Assembly: GCA_963930645.1 (NCBI GenBank)
Contig: OZ005653.1
Coordinates: forward strand, 213,610,684-213,674,683
DNA from: Salticus scenicus
Lineage: Eukaryota > Arthropoda > Arachnida > Araneae > Salticidae
DNA length: 64,000 nucleotides
Reading direction: 5' to 3'
A model generated the notes under the pieces. It saw nothing but the letters and a program-made list of their open reading frames with translations. It searched no databases and was not told the origin of the DNA. Shown piece by piece: positions 34,745 to 46,345 of the stretch (position 1 is the first letter of the stretch; each line of letters opens with the position of its first letter). The translations under genes and the position numbers were made by a program.

Positions 34745-35683
34745 TTTGAAGAAGGGGCGGCCGAATGAAATGCAAATGATGCTTGGCGGCAGTTCTTTTC
34801 GCCAAACAATTGTTTGACTTATCAGCTTCTTTGGCACCAATACGAACAGTCAAAGAGTCATTTGTTGCTAATTCAATAGAAAATTGCTAAACTTTTGTCA
34901 ATTTAAATATTGTTTTAATTATTTCTTATAATTTTTTTTTATCAGATATGCAGAAAATCGATAAAACAAAATAGCTTTAAACATTACTTATAATTTGTGT
35001 TCACATGTATGTTTATTTCTAGTACTTAAATTAATTGAATCCCTAAAATTTACTCGTTTAGCTTTTAACTTCTCGAAATATACCTAAAACAGTTTCTTTT
35101 ATTTTTTTTATTTTTTCTTTCTTTTTTTTTTTTTTTTTTTTGTAAGTATTCACTATTATGATTAGTTCAATTATTTAAATCTAAAAATATATCATAATTG
35201 AATGTTTTGTAAATATTAACTATCGTGATTAATTAAATTTCTTCCTTTCTACTTTTATTACAACCATTATATGATTATGTCATGTTATTTAATGACAATT
35301 ACAATAATTAATTTAATGCTTATTTTATCAAAACTGTAATGGTATTAATCATGGTTTCTTTTATTTCATACATTGTAGAAAGAAACTTTTTTAAAGTTTA
35401 ATTAAGTTACTTCTTTCATCCCTTTCTGCTGATAATGATTGCACTTAAAAATTACTGCTCGGAAGCCATTAAGATTACTTTATTTAAAAAAATCAAAATT
35501 TCTTTTTGAATGTTATTTGATCGCCGAAACTTTAAAATTTGTAAACAATAGTACCTCCGAACTCTTCTTTTAAATAGCAATTAAAAATACCTCCAAACAT
35601 TAAGTTTATCAGCAACTTCAAATTTTAATTTCACACTAAGAAACGGGCTAACAACGCCAAATCTGGAAGCCACTCTACTCTGT

Positions 35684-35697
35684 GTTACCATGGAAAC
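35684..35697. promoter_or_regulatory. X-box-like (RFX) motif
   Basis: GTTACCATGGAAAC matches the inverted half-site pattern GTNRCC-NN-RGYAAC except at one base. About 0.9 kb upstream of the candidate exons at 36607. Whether it works is unknown. Confidence 0.35.
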
Positions 35698-35999
35698 ACA
35701 ACCTCTTACCTTATTTCATTAATGGAATCATCTGAAAACACGTGAGTCGAGTGCCAAGTTATCGCGGTTGTACAATACACCTCCTATAACTCTTATTTAA
35801 TACTATTTTTTTTTCCAATTTTAGTGGAAAATATTCAATTCGTCAGGACAGCGGATTTATTCAGTGAACAAATGCTACCCTGCAATGTATCGGACAGCTG
35901 AAACATCTTATTTCAATGTGATAGCCATTAATTGGCGTATCTACAATATTAATAAGACCTTCAAACAGAAAAGAAACGTTAGCATGCTAGAAAAAAAAT

Positions 36000-36006
36000 G
36001 GCATGA

Positions 36007-36047
<41 letters not shown>

Positions 36048-36228
36048 AATGGCCAACGAAAGAATATTTTTTGTACCATATATGGATAAAATAAAATAAA
36101 AATAATCGAGATTCTAAATCTTTATTGTAAATTATAATACATGAGTTTTATTTATTTATCATATTACATACATTTGATGCTTTACCTTTATTTAAATTTC
36201 TTCTAAAAGAATGCATTGTAATTTTCTT

Positions 36229-36259
<31 letters not shown>

Positions 36260-36280
36260 CTACAGTAAATTATTAATTTT
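36000..36280. repeat. Poly-A tracts
   Basis: Long A-runs at about 36009-36045 and 36234-36259 flank AT-rich sequence; no element ends recognised. Confidence 0.8.
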
Positions 36281-36606
36281 AAAATTAGTCTCATGTAAAA
36301 CTACAGAGAAAACTTTCAGATAAACTGAAATATTAAGAAACTATTTATATATATACAAAAATTTTTATATGACTAGAGGAATATTAGAAATGCTTACATT
36401 AATAACCTTGACAGGAATTAAGGAAAGCAACATAAAATCTTAGAAGGAAAAGAAAAGAGAAATTTATTATTTGAGAATTATGTTATTTGCTACCACTCTA
36501 ATGAGTGGTTGGTATAAAATTTACGAAAGGGCAATAGCTTCTATTGCATCTAGCGTTTTCAAAAATGTTGTATTAATTATTGGGGAATGCCTATTTTGCT
36601 ATTAAG

Positions 36607-36710
36607 AACATGTCATTGGCCCTGGCAGGGATAGACAAGCAAAATCGAAGGAAGTTGGCCTACAAAAGAATTCTCCTGCCAGGACACCGCCAGGACACAT
36701 TTCTGCGTCT
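36607..36710 (+). CDS. Candidate internal exon of a host gene
   Basis: Bounded by TATTTTGCTATTAAG at the 5' side and a consensus donor GTAAGT at 36711. The frame entering with two bases (AA) and leaving at phase 0 is fully open: HVIGPGRDRQAKSKEV, then GLQKNSPARTPPGHISAS. It is noticeably GC-richer than the flanks and has mixed, protein-like composition (basic, Ser/Pro-rich). In-frame stops lie just upstream of the acceptor. The phase agrees with the next exon. Not recognised as any family. Earlier exons would lie upstream and were not found. Confidence 0.45.
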
Positions 36711-36883
36711 GTAAGTGAATTTCTATCACTAATTTTAAATTTTGAAACTTCGAACTATGAAGAGTTAAACATGATCAACTTTTCTGCCTCTAACGATGGA
36801 AAATATTATAACCAAAAATGTTTTCTCATTTCTATAAACTAAACTAATTGCTAAATTTCTTAAAACTCCCATGTCACACACAG

Positions 36884-37027
36884 GCTGCTGAAAGGATTGT
36901 GAAACGTTTCAAAGACTTTGCAGAACAGGTATTTGGGGGAAGACGCAAGGAGTTGGATTATAATAACATTATATGCGTGATCAAACGGTTACCAAAACGG
37001 AGTATTAAGCACAACTTCAAAGCTTAA
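36884..37027 (+). CDS. Candidate terminal exon of a host gene
   Basis: Preceded by a pyrimidine-containing tract and CACACACAG acceptor after a 173-bp intron with GT-AG ends. Only the phase-0 frame is open. It reads AAERIVKRFKDFAEQVFGGR, then RKELDYNNIICVIKRLPKRS and a short basic end, with TAA at 37025-37027. Its phase matches the donor of the 36607-36710 exon, which is the main reason to join them. The 3' region carries AATAAA at 37276-37281. Amphipathic and basic; product unknown. Together this is the best candidate for host protein-coding sequence in the window. Confidence 0.48.
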   Translation, partial: AAERIVKRFKDFAEQVFGGRRKELDYNNIICVIKRLPKRSIKHNFKA

Positions 37028-37074
37028 TCCAAAAGTAAAAACTTGTTTAAAATCATATAATGAATGTAAATGTA

Positions 37075-37112
<38 letters not shown>

Positions 37113-37275
37113 GTAAATAACTGTCCTTCATGGCTAGGTGGATGTATAGAGTAGGGTGGAACACGAAGTGTGTTAATTCCCCGTGTTGAGTTATAGATTG
37201 TTAATGTAATATATTATAAATGCGAAGAGCTGCATTGTACACATTTACCGTGAAAGTATGAAACTAACTATAAAG

Positions 37276-37281
37276 AATAAA
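37276..37281 (+). terminator. Poly(A) signal candidate
   Basis: AATAAA about 250 bp past the stop at 37027, with no intervening repeat except a short (TA)n near 37080-37110. In AT-rich DNA this hexamer is frequent, so it is weak on its own. Confidence 0.4.
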
Positions 37282-37383
37282 TACTGCAATATGTGAAAAA
37301 ACTAAAAGAAATGAAATATTGGTTAATTTCAAGATTGTTTATCTTGATGGATTTAGTTTGGTTTCTTAAAGGTTAATTTTACT

Positions 37384-37389
<6 letters not shown>

Positions 37390-37469
<80 letters not shown>
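37390..37469. repeat. (TA)n microsatellite with GTA interruptions
   Basis: About 80 bp of TA with three TATGTATA interruptions. Confidence 0.95.
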
Positions 37470-37471
<2 letters not shown>

Positions 37472-37549
37472 ATACTTGTATTAATTTAAACTATACGAAA
37501 AGTAAAAGTTAAGATAATTTTAAATGCCTAAACATATTTAAGCATCTCT

Positions 37550-37764
37550 TTGTTTATTTATTGATAACATATACATCAGATTTGTATGCTTCACTTATAG
37601 TCCGCTTGTAAATCTTCGTCAGATAACGACAGATAGCACATGACAGAATTAAAATATGAAGAATTGGAGAAAACACACAGGGCCAGCGCGGGATTCGAAC
37701 CCGCTCTCCTACGCTCGAAGGCTATTAGCAGTGTGGTGACATATCCACTCGGCCACGGAGGGCC
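37550..37764 (-). mobile_element. tRNA-Ser(GCT)-derived SINE with target-site duplication
   Basis: Flanked by a perfect 12-bp duplication TTAAGCATCTCT (37538-37549 and 37765-37776). The minus strand begins exactly after the right duplication with GGCCCTCCGTGGCCGAGTGG. Box A is at 37744-37755, a loop with anticodon GCT in ACTGCTAA, a long variable arm as in serine tRNAs, and box B GGTTCGAATCC at 37691-37701 within a perfectly paired T-arm. The acceptor stem has two mispairs, so it is not a functional tRNA. A ~130-bp unrelated body follows and ends in AATAAATAAACAAA beside the left duplication. Clean ends and a perfect duplication indicate a recent insertion. Confidence 0.9.
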
Positions 37765-37776
37765 TTAAGCATCTCT

Positions 37777-40700
37777 GAATGAAAAATTATGAATAAACAA
37801 TGAATATTGTATAATAGAACGAATGTAAGAAAACAGTATATAATAATTTAAATTCTTACCTTATCCTGTCCGTTACACATAATATATCTCAATCTACATT
37901 TTTTCCTCGCGATAGTCATTTTATTTTATTTCAGGTGTCAGAACAACGTACATGAGATATTCTTTTATTTTAGGAAATACCCTTACATATAACATCATTT
38001 TTCTCTTTAAAATACTAGTGTAATTAACTCTCTGAAACTTATCACTAATGATGAAAAACTCATAACTTTTAAAAATTCCAAACTATTCTGGAAAGGATAC
38101 AAAGCATTGCCATTAGCTATAGAAATAAAACTAATTACCACTCCAAAGGTTTCAGAAACAAGGACATTCTACACTGATTCGAAACAAAATGAAGCTTGTT
38201 TGACATCGTCATTAGCATAAAAACCATTAAAATTCCTATTCATTATTCAAAGAGATTGAGATGAAAGAAGAAAAAAAAAAGAATTCCATTGCATTTCTAA
38301 ATTCTCCCAAAGGTAAACGTTTTAAAGCTGTTTTAACTATAATAATGAAAGCCATATTTTTATCTGAGTTTATTATTTCATTTTTTGTTTTTAATTTTAA
38401 CTATTTTAAACGAGATTATAAAAAAAAAAAAAAAGAAAAAGAAAAGTAAGCTTCATTTTTAAAGAAAATGACCAATTATACAAATTAGTCATTTTTATAT
38501 GCCATTTCATTTTTTTTATTTAGTTGCCATAGAAACGGCTGTAACGTTTTATAAATCGGATTAAATATTAAAATCCATTTCCATATTGATTTCTCAAAAA
38601 AAAAAAAAAAAAAAAAAAACATGATTTTTGAAAGGAATTAAATTATGTTCGCCAAATAATTTGGCAAAATATTTTTTTTTTCTCCCAAGGATGACCGATA
38701 TCAAATCTATTCCGCTGCAACATATTAGTATCTTATATCAGATACTTTATTTAGACATTTGAAAACAAAGTTGACTTCAAATTATGATAGAATATTTATC
38801 ATTTTCCTTTTAATTAGTATATTAGTTGGATATTTATTGTGTAAATATCATCCTTTGAAATGATATGTTTTCGTTTTCAATCGAATATGGAAGTTTGCCA
38901 ATTTTTTTCTAGTGTTTTGAAATTAAAAATTCAAATTTTGTCAATTTTACAACAAAAACAAAAACATTAAATCATTAAATTCATTTCTTTTACTTATTTT
39001 TATTTCATATTATTTCACGCGCACTTTTTATTTCCTAATTCAAAATTATAAAAAAAAAAAACTTCTTCGATATCGCTTGCAACTATACTGATTATTATTA
39101 ATTTTCTTTTCTTTTTATTTCAATAATAATAAAAAAAAAAAAAGATTTTGATGAAATTCTGGCAAAAGCAGAATTTAGTTTAGGACGGGTTACTATTAGT
39201 TTTTTATTCTTCCCAATTATAACATTGCTTTCAAATTATTCAATTATATTTGACAAATTTTAGATTTCGATAAATGTCCAACTATCGAAAAATGCTTTCG
39301 ACAAATGTCCAACTATCGAAAACGACAACGCAAAAATCCCAGATTGAGACTAATAGGCCCTCAGTCCTAAAAAAAAAGTATATATATATATATATATTTA
39401 TTTATTTATTTAAAATTAATAATTCACAATTATTCAATAAACAATATTTATTAATTTCGAATTTTTATATGATGTTAATTAAAATTTATTACTTTTATTT
39501 TCATTAATTGTACACTGGATTATTTGAAACATGAAACCTATGTATTATTGATTATGCATTTTGCAAGTGTCTGATTCGAATAAAAGCCACGTATTTATAA
39601 CGAAATACGCAGTTAATAAAACAAGTGTAAAAGAGAATAAAAACTGTATCTAAAACAAAGAGAAATGTATGGGTAAGTTTAAATAGTAAGACAAATATTT
39701 AAAATTTATTCGTAGCTTTACATGTTTTTAGATATCTTTACAAAGAAATCCATTTACAGTATTCACAAAATGTAAGAATATATTATTAAAAACAGTTATT
39801 TAGCACAAAACATTGTTGTTAAAAAAATCTGTAAATTGTAGTTAGGAATTGAAATAGTGAAAAACCCCTGTAATGTTGATTGCGTTAAATTTTCTTATAT
39901 ATTTAAAAACATTCATTAAATTTGAAAAATATTTTAATATATTTGAAAAAGGTGTTGTTTGGGATTTATTTATAACTTAATATTTCCCTAGTTATGTTTT
40001 AATTTATCAAATAGTGTAAAGACATAAGATATTGAAATAAAATCATAATCTTTATATACACTACGCAAGTTGGAATATGAATTATAATGACGATATCAAA
40101 AGAAACTGCAATATATTTTTGGTTTGTAAACTTACAATTCTTATCATAACATACTTAGAATAAAGTCCAAATTGGCATAAATGTCGAATTTTCCTTCGAA
40201 TATTGGAGCGAAAAAAGTATCTGACAACAGAACTCACAACATAATACAACACAACTCACAATATAATACAACAGAACTCACACATTAGCTTTATATCTGT
40301 ATAATGTTCGTCTGCATATGCATCTTTGTGTACATATTCAAAGATTAAATATTAAATAAAACATTATTAAAGAAACATAACTTTCATTCAACGTTTTTCC
40401 CAACAGCGAAGAAATTTTACAGAATTTTGAAAAAAAGAATAATTTTGGCGAACTTGTAATCGATTATCTTTTTCACTTATTTTGCGTATATTTCTAGTAT
40501 AAATGCACTATTCTACACCTTTAACGGAAATGCTTAAAGACGGAAATGCTTAAAGTCGTTAACTTAGTACGGTGAATGAAATACTGCTGTACAACAAAAT
40601 AATGATGTATGGTTTGTTCCTTTGCTTCTATACATTTTGGTACTCTAATTTGCTTTCTACTTTTTAAAACTCACTCATTTCTGCAATTTAGACTGTGAGA

Positions 40701-40839
40701 GTGTCTTTTTTTTTTTTTTCTTTTTTTCATTTAAGCTATTCTAAGATACGATAGTGTAACACTTAATTGTCTAAAGCATAAACATATGCCGGGTTATTTA
40801 TTATCGGCATTGTTATAATGCTACAATCATAAACGAACA

Positions 40840-40875
<36 letters not shown>

Positions 40876-40920
40876 GACATTTAAAAAAGAAAAATGCAAT
40901 GTATAACAAATATATATATT
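37777..40920. other. AT-rich non-coding stretch
   Basis: No gene supported. Holds several poly-A runs (38420-38433, 38597-38619, 39050-39060), a second X-box-like GTTGCCATAGAAAC at 38523-38536, a 22-bp tandem (AACAGAACTCACAACATAATAC, about 2.7 units, 40225-40285) and (ATT)n at 40841-40875. Confidence 0.5.
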
Positions 40921-41490
40921 AGCATGTTGTGGCCACCACAAGTCTTTCTTCTATATTTTCCTATACAAATTCACTAAGGTCAAATAACTTATTAAAACTA
41001 TTATTTATTAAAAATATCTAACAGAATGAATGCCAACGATTTTTATCTTAGAGAAAACTAACAACAACAAAATAATAATAATAATAAAAAAAAACAATTT
41101 TATTGTCCATAAATAACATCTTAAAAAAACTTTTTATAATGGTTATCTCGCATATACAGTTTCGTACACTTATATGCCATACAAGCTGAGATATAGTCTT
41201 CCCGTTATCCAAGAAATTTCCATTATAGCAGTGTCATCTATTAGTCAATAAGCATCCAACTTGAATCTGCATAATGTCTCACATATATATAATCGCATTC
41301 TCACATATCAATATTTGTTTGATTATACGCAATAAAACCTGAGATATAACTTTTTATTAAATTGCAGAAATCGCTCTGTAGCTGCGCCGAATTTTAAGAA
41401 GTTGACAACAAAAGTTGAAAGGTACTAATTTATGTCAAGGTTCATCTACATATAATATTATATTTAATCCTGTGCAGTAATTCCTGAGAT
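40921..41490 (+). mobile_element. Family A element, copy 2, left half
   Basis: Begins AGCATGTTGTGGCCACCACA with TCTTTCTTCTA at 40943-40953 (one change from copy 1). It is interrupted at 41490 by the LTR retrotransposon and resumes after 46651. Its interior contains a ~290-bp unit (GTTTGATTATACG... GAGATATA...) that repeats in the right half, a different interior from copy 1's 67-bp array. Confidence 0.7.
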
Positions 41491-41495
41491 ATAGT

Positions 41496-41796
41496 TGTGG
41501 TGTATTTCGTCATTGTATTCCTGATTCAATCTATTGGACTTTCGGTAAGTGACGTCACGTAAATGTACATGTACCTGTAAACTGTATTGTCCAATCAATG
41601 ATCTGTTCATTCCTTTTTACTTTTATCTCTGCTAGAACAGATCAGTCTTCAAAATGTAGTCGTTTATGCTACTTGTGTATTTCATCTGTAATTGTCTTAT
41701 TCATCCATTAAATTCTGTGTGTTTAAAATGTATATGCCTCGTCATATTAGAGTTATGGCTAACACATAAATCTTCTCCTGCCCATAAAATACTATA
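41496..41796 (+). repeat. 5' LTR
   Basis: 301 bp, from TGTGGTGTATTTCGTCATTG to ...AAAATACTATA. Contains GACGTCACGT at 41550-41560 and a TTTAAAATGTATATG region that may serve as a core promoter (inference). Confidence 0.93.
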
Positions 41797-41815
41797 ATGG
41801 CGACAAGGAATATAG
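41797..41815 (+). other. Primer binding site region
   Basis: ATGGCGACAAGGAATATAG directly follows the 5' LTR. TGGCGAC starts are common for tRNA-primed elements; I cannot name the tRNA with confidence. Confidence 0.6.
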
Positions 41816-42193
41816 GAAAAAAAAGCAAAAAAAAGTTGTGCTCTTCAACATTTAATAATGTGTGCTTCAAGATAATTAGAAATGCAATCTGCAGTTCATA
41901 AAAAAGAACGGAATATCTTCTACATATGTGTTTATTCAAAATCTACTTATTTCATAAAGAAAATTATTTATTGAAATGAATAATTATGCGATCGGAGACA
42001 GCAGCAGTTGATATCACTGTCTACTGTCGGGGCGGAAATGCATAGGCGCCATCGATAATTACTCGTCTACGATTTTTTATTTTTCGAGAAAGAGAGGGAA
42101 AAAGGTATTTACACATTTATTTTATTTTTTTCTTTCTGTTCTTTTATTTGATTGCATCTTTTTATTATTAGAATTAGCATATTTTCATTAAAA

Positions 42194-42920
42194 ATGTTTC
42201 AAAATTTTTTGAGTCTTTTGACACTTATATTCGACGATTAGAACAGAATTTTATATTGTTTGATATAAAAGATGAAAAAAAACTTAGTGCTTTAATTACA
42301 TTTATTGGACCGAAATTATATAATTTACTTACAAATTTATTGTTCCCAGATCTTCCTGAATCAAAAACTTACACTGAATTAGTAGATGTCTTAACAAAAC
42401 ATCTATGTAAAATTCCTAACAAAATTACAGAACGCATTAATTTAGAAAATGTTTTCAAGGAGATTCTAAATCAGTTCAAGATTTTAGTGTTCGTTTAAAG
42501 AAATTTACAACACACTACGCGTTTACGGGCGATTCGCTGTCAGAAAATTTGTTAGAACAATTTTTACGCGGATTAAAAAATGAAACAATCCAAAGAAAAT
42601 TAATGTCTCGGGTTGAAGATTTAACGTTTGAAAAAGAAGTAGAACAAGCCGTAACTATGCAAAGTACTGAAAATGATTTGGTAGAATTACAAAATAAAAA
42701 TTTGAATTTGAATAAAGTTTCTGTTAGTGCTAGGAAACCAAAACAAAATTATTCTCAAAATAACTTAAGTAAACAAAACGTGAACAAAACTGCGAGTGCA
42801 AATAAAAGTAAAACTCATTGTTATCGTTGTGGAAATAGCTCTCATTTAGCAAATGTTTGTAAATTTATTAATGCAGTGTGCAATTTTTGTAAAAAACGCG
42901 GATATTTGAGTAAGGTGTGA
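42194..42920 (+). pseudogene. gag: gag region of the Ty3/gypsy element
   Basis: Encodes capsid-like sequence followed by nucleocapsid. The ATG at 42194 is out of frame with the Gag-like text starting near 42207. A frameshift near 42455-42462 moves the reading to the frame later used by pol. The nucleocapsid has one canonical zinc knuckle, CX2CX4HX4C, from 42829. A second one lacks its His (Tyr instead) and is cut by a TGA at 42918-42920. Gag and pol share one frame from 42462 on, so the ancestor probably had a single gag-pol frame. Non-functional as it stands. Confidence 0.8.
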
Positions 42921-43637
42921 CGGAACGCACAGAACAATGTTACTCAAAAGAAAAATGTAAATGTTCTTGATACTGTAGACATTTTGTCATTACAATCTGA
43001 AGGCATTAAACCTATAAAAATTTGGGTTTTGATAGAAAATAGTGCTAAAGCAGAAATGGAGCTTGATACAGGATCGGCGATTTCCGCCGTACCGATAAAT
43101 CGTTTTCGGAGATTATTTCCAGAACATAAAATGTTTCCTGCTGATATACAATCAAAAACAGCTACTGGAGAAATTTTCCAGCCCGAGGGATTTGTTAGAG
43201 TAAATGTAACTTACGAAAACAAAACTAGGAATGTTAAGTTATATTTGGTTAAAAAGGACAATTTTCCTTTATTGCTAGGTAGGGATTGGATAACTACATT
43301 TAATATATTCCCAAACAATTTACAAACTGTTCCGGTAAACAAAGTACAAATCTCGGAAAATTTAAATAATTTATTGAATGAATTTCCGGATTTATTTACA
43401 AATAACGTAGGTGAAATTAAAAATGTTAAAGCTGAATTACATTTAGAGAAAGACTCATCACCAATATTTTGTAAATCGCGAACAGTTACGTATGCATTAA
43501 GGAATGCAGTAAATGAAGAATTGGAAAGATTAGAAAGTGAAGGGATAATAAAAGCTGTTAGTACTAGTAAATGGGCAACACCCATTGTTCCGGTGGTAAA
43601 ACCTAATGGTAAAATTCGTTTGTGCGGCGATTTTTAA
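42921..43637 (+). pseudogene. pol: Protease and N-terminal reverse transcriptase segment
   Basis: Aspartic protease with the active-site triad DTG (D near 43065, in LDTGSAISAVP) and the GRDW motif near the end of the domain. Linker follows, then the start of reverse transcriptase (SKWATPIVPVVKP, KIRLCGDF). A TAA at 43635-43637 interrupts the frame. Open between the two stops. Confidence 0.85.
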
Positions 43638-45293
43638 GTCACGGTAAATAAATTTTTAAAGGTTGACAAATACCCGCTAGCAAAAATTGAAGATATATTA
43701 GCAACTTTAGGGGGTGGATTACATTTTACAAAGATAGATTTAAATCAAGCATACTTGCATTTACCGGTAGAAGAAAATTCACAAGAATTACTTACTATTA
43801 ACACTCCTAAAGGCTTATTTCAATTTACGCGATTACCATACGGAATAGCCAGTTCTCCAGCAATATGGCAGAGAACTATAGAACAAATTTTAAAAGGTAT
43901 AGAGGGTATTTCAGTTTTTATCGATGATATATGTATCTCAGGGGAAACGGATTAAATACATTTAGAGCGATTAAAACAAGTGCTAGAAAGGTTACGTGAA
44001 TATAATCTTAAAATAAATAAAGAAAAATCTTTTTTCATGAATGATGAAATTACATACTGCGGTTACAAAATTGATAAAAATGGCATACACAAAACGCAAG
44101 AAAAAATTTCTGCTATTTTAAATGCTCCAATACCTAAAAACGTAACGCAGGTAAAAGCATTCTTAGGCTTAGTATCTTAATATTCTAGATTTGTTCCTAA
44201 ATTATCTACGATTGCTTATCCTCTAAATGAATTATTACGTAAAAATGTAAATTTTCAGTGGACTAAAAAATGTGAAAATTCATTTAATGCAATTAAACAG
44301 GAAATTACTTCCGAAAGGATTCTCACCCACTTTAATCCTAAATTACCCTTAATTTTAGCCACTGATGCTTCTCCTTATGGAATTTCGGCAGTACTTTCGC
44401 ATACAATGCCAGATAACTCCGAAAAACCCATAGCTTTTGCTTCTAGAACTTTGTCTTCTACAGAAAAGCGGTATAGTCAGGTAGATAAAGAAGCGTTATC
44501 AATAATTTTTGGTGTAAAGAAATTTTTTCAATTTTTATATGGTAGGAGATTTACTCTGTATACAGATAGTAAACCCCTAGTTTTCATATTTTCACCCGTA
44601 AAAAGTATTCCGGTACTTTCGGCAGCTAGAATGCAAAGATATGCATTATACTTACAAACATTTAATTATGATATTAAATATAAAAAATCTGCAGAGCACG
44701 GAAATGCCGATGCTCTATCACGTCTTCCATTACGTAGTGAAGACTTACTGCTGCCGTCTTCCGATTCGCTACAGCCAGAAAAAGTGTCACCAACTTTGTT
44801 ACCAAATTTATTTGGCAACACTGATGAATCCGATTGTTTATTTATTCATCAGATCACTATGTTGCCTTTAACTACAAAAACAATGTGTGCAAGTTCTAAA
44901 AAAGATCCAGTATTGAAAGAAATGTACCGACATTTAATATCAGGTACACAGATGCCAAATTATTTACTTTTCGGACATAAACAAGAAGATTTTTCATTAC
45001 TCAATAACTGTATACTACAAGGGAATCGTGTTGTAATTCCTACTGTTCATAGACAAAAAGTGTTACAAGATTTACATTTTGGCATAGTTAAAATGAAAGC
45101 ACTGGCACGTAGTTTTGTATGGTGGCCAGGTATTGATAAAGAAATTGAGGATTTAGCAAATAACTGTTCTGTTTGTTTTAAATTAAAACAAAATCCTCCT
45201 AAAATGGACAACCATCACTGGGAATGGCCTACAACACCTTGGAACAGAATACATGTAGACTTTTTTGGTCCAATGATGGAAAAATGTTTTTAA
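43638..45293 (+). pseudogene. pol: Reverse transcriptase, RNase H and integrase zinc domain
   Basis: Continues in the same frame. RT motifs: TKIDLNQAY, LPYGIASSP, and the catalytic FIDD box near 43920. Stops at 43953-43955 and 44178-44180 break it. The RNase H region follows with ATDASPYG, KEALSI, YTDSKPL and NADALSR, keeping the expected acidic residues. The integrase N-terminal zinc domain has a CSVC pair near 45163, but only one of the two usual His is obvious (DLHFGIVKMK). The frame ends at 45291-45293 where it shifts. Confidence 0.88.
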
Positions 45294-46333
45294 TCGTAGT
45301 AGATGCCCACAGTAAATGGACAGAAGTGTTCATTGTTCCGAATACTACTGCTGAGAACACTATAAACCGTCTTTCTTCGCTTTTTGCCAGATATGGCTAT
45401 CCTGTGTCCCTTGTGTCAGATAATGGGCCACAAATCATTTCAGAATAATTCGAACATTTTCTACAAAGTAAAGGCATAAAACATAACTTAACTGCACCAT
45501 ATCATCCCTCTACAAATGGTCAGGCTGAAAGATATGTCCAAATAATTAAAAAAGGATTGAAATCCTTAAGTTCAGAACCCGGAAATCTCCAATTTAAGTT
45601 AAACGAATTTCTATTCCAATACCGAATAATGCCTCATATTACAACAGGGGAGAGTCCCGCATCATTATTTCTCAAGAGAAATATCAGATCAAAACTGGAT
45701 TTACTTGTACCAAATGTTAAAAATTATGTTGAAAACAAACAACATAAAAATGTTTTTAACAAGAAAAAGATAAGAGAATTCCAAGTAAACGAAAAAGTTG
45801 CAGTACGCAATTACACGTCAGGTGATAAATGGAAAATTGGTAAAGTAACTGCCAGAATAGGCAAACTACATTACAAAATTCAAGTAGGTTAATGTGTATG
45901 GAAAAGACACGTTGATCAACTGAAAAGTGTAGGTTCCAGAGTACAACTGGAGGAAACTACAAGTCCTGGTGCAAATATTTCCCTGATTCCCGATAGCAAG
46001 AGTCCACACCTACAAAGCAATGGAGAATCTAAGTCCGGTAGGAGGCCTGCCATTACACCAGATCCAGTGCCAACCGATCCTGCCATTACACCAGATCCAG
46101 TGCCAACCAATCCTTCCATTACACCAGATCCAGTGCCAACCGACAGTAGATCTGTGTCTACAAAGCCTGGAGAAATTGACTGTGATAAAAATATCAACAG
46201 TACTGCAAATAAAAATGAACTAAAATCTGAACATTCAAAACTTAAAAATACTAATTTGTCTTTTTCTGAACAGGTTGCAAGAAGATCATCTAGAGTAAGA
46301 AAACCTCCCATCAGGTATGGTATACGGAATTAA
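45285..46333 (+). pseudogene. pol: Integrase core and C-terminal region
   Basis: In the +2 frame after the shift near 45285. The DDE core is present: D in VVDAHSKW, D in SDNGPQ, E in NGQAERYVQ. Stops at 45446-45448 and 45890-45892. A GPY/F-like module (GDKWKIGKVTARIG) and WKRHVDQL follow. The C-terminus has an 11-codon repeat, PITPDPVPTDP-like, encoded by a 33-bp tandem (about 46048-46143), then ends VRKPPIRYGIRN. The antisense open frame (45916-46311) is a shadow of that repeat. Confidence 0.85.
46048..46143 (+). repeat. 33-bp in-frame tandem repeat in pol C-terminus
   Basis: Three units of CCATTACACCAGATCCAGTG plus 13 bp, keeping the frame and encoding a Pro-rich 11-residue repeat. Confidence 0.92.
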
Positions 46334-46345
46334 GGGGAGGAGAGT
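46332..46345 (+). other. Polypurine tract
   Basis: AAGGGGAGGAGAGT directly before the 3' LTR, the usual plus-strand primer site. Confidence 0.8.

Noticed and set aside
37681..37764. Functional tRNA-Ser gene
   Set aside because: The acceptor stem is mispaired and the unit continues into a SINE body with A-rich tail and target duplication.
43211..43585. 124-codon minus-strand frame inside pol
   Set aside because: Antisense shadow of the protease/reverse transcriptase region.
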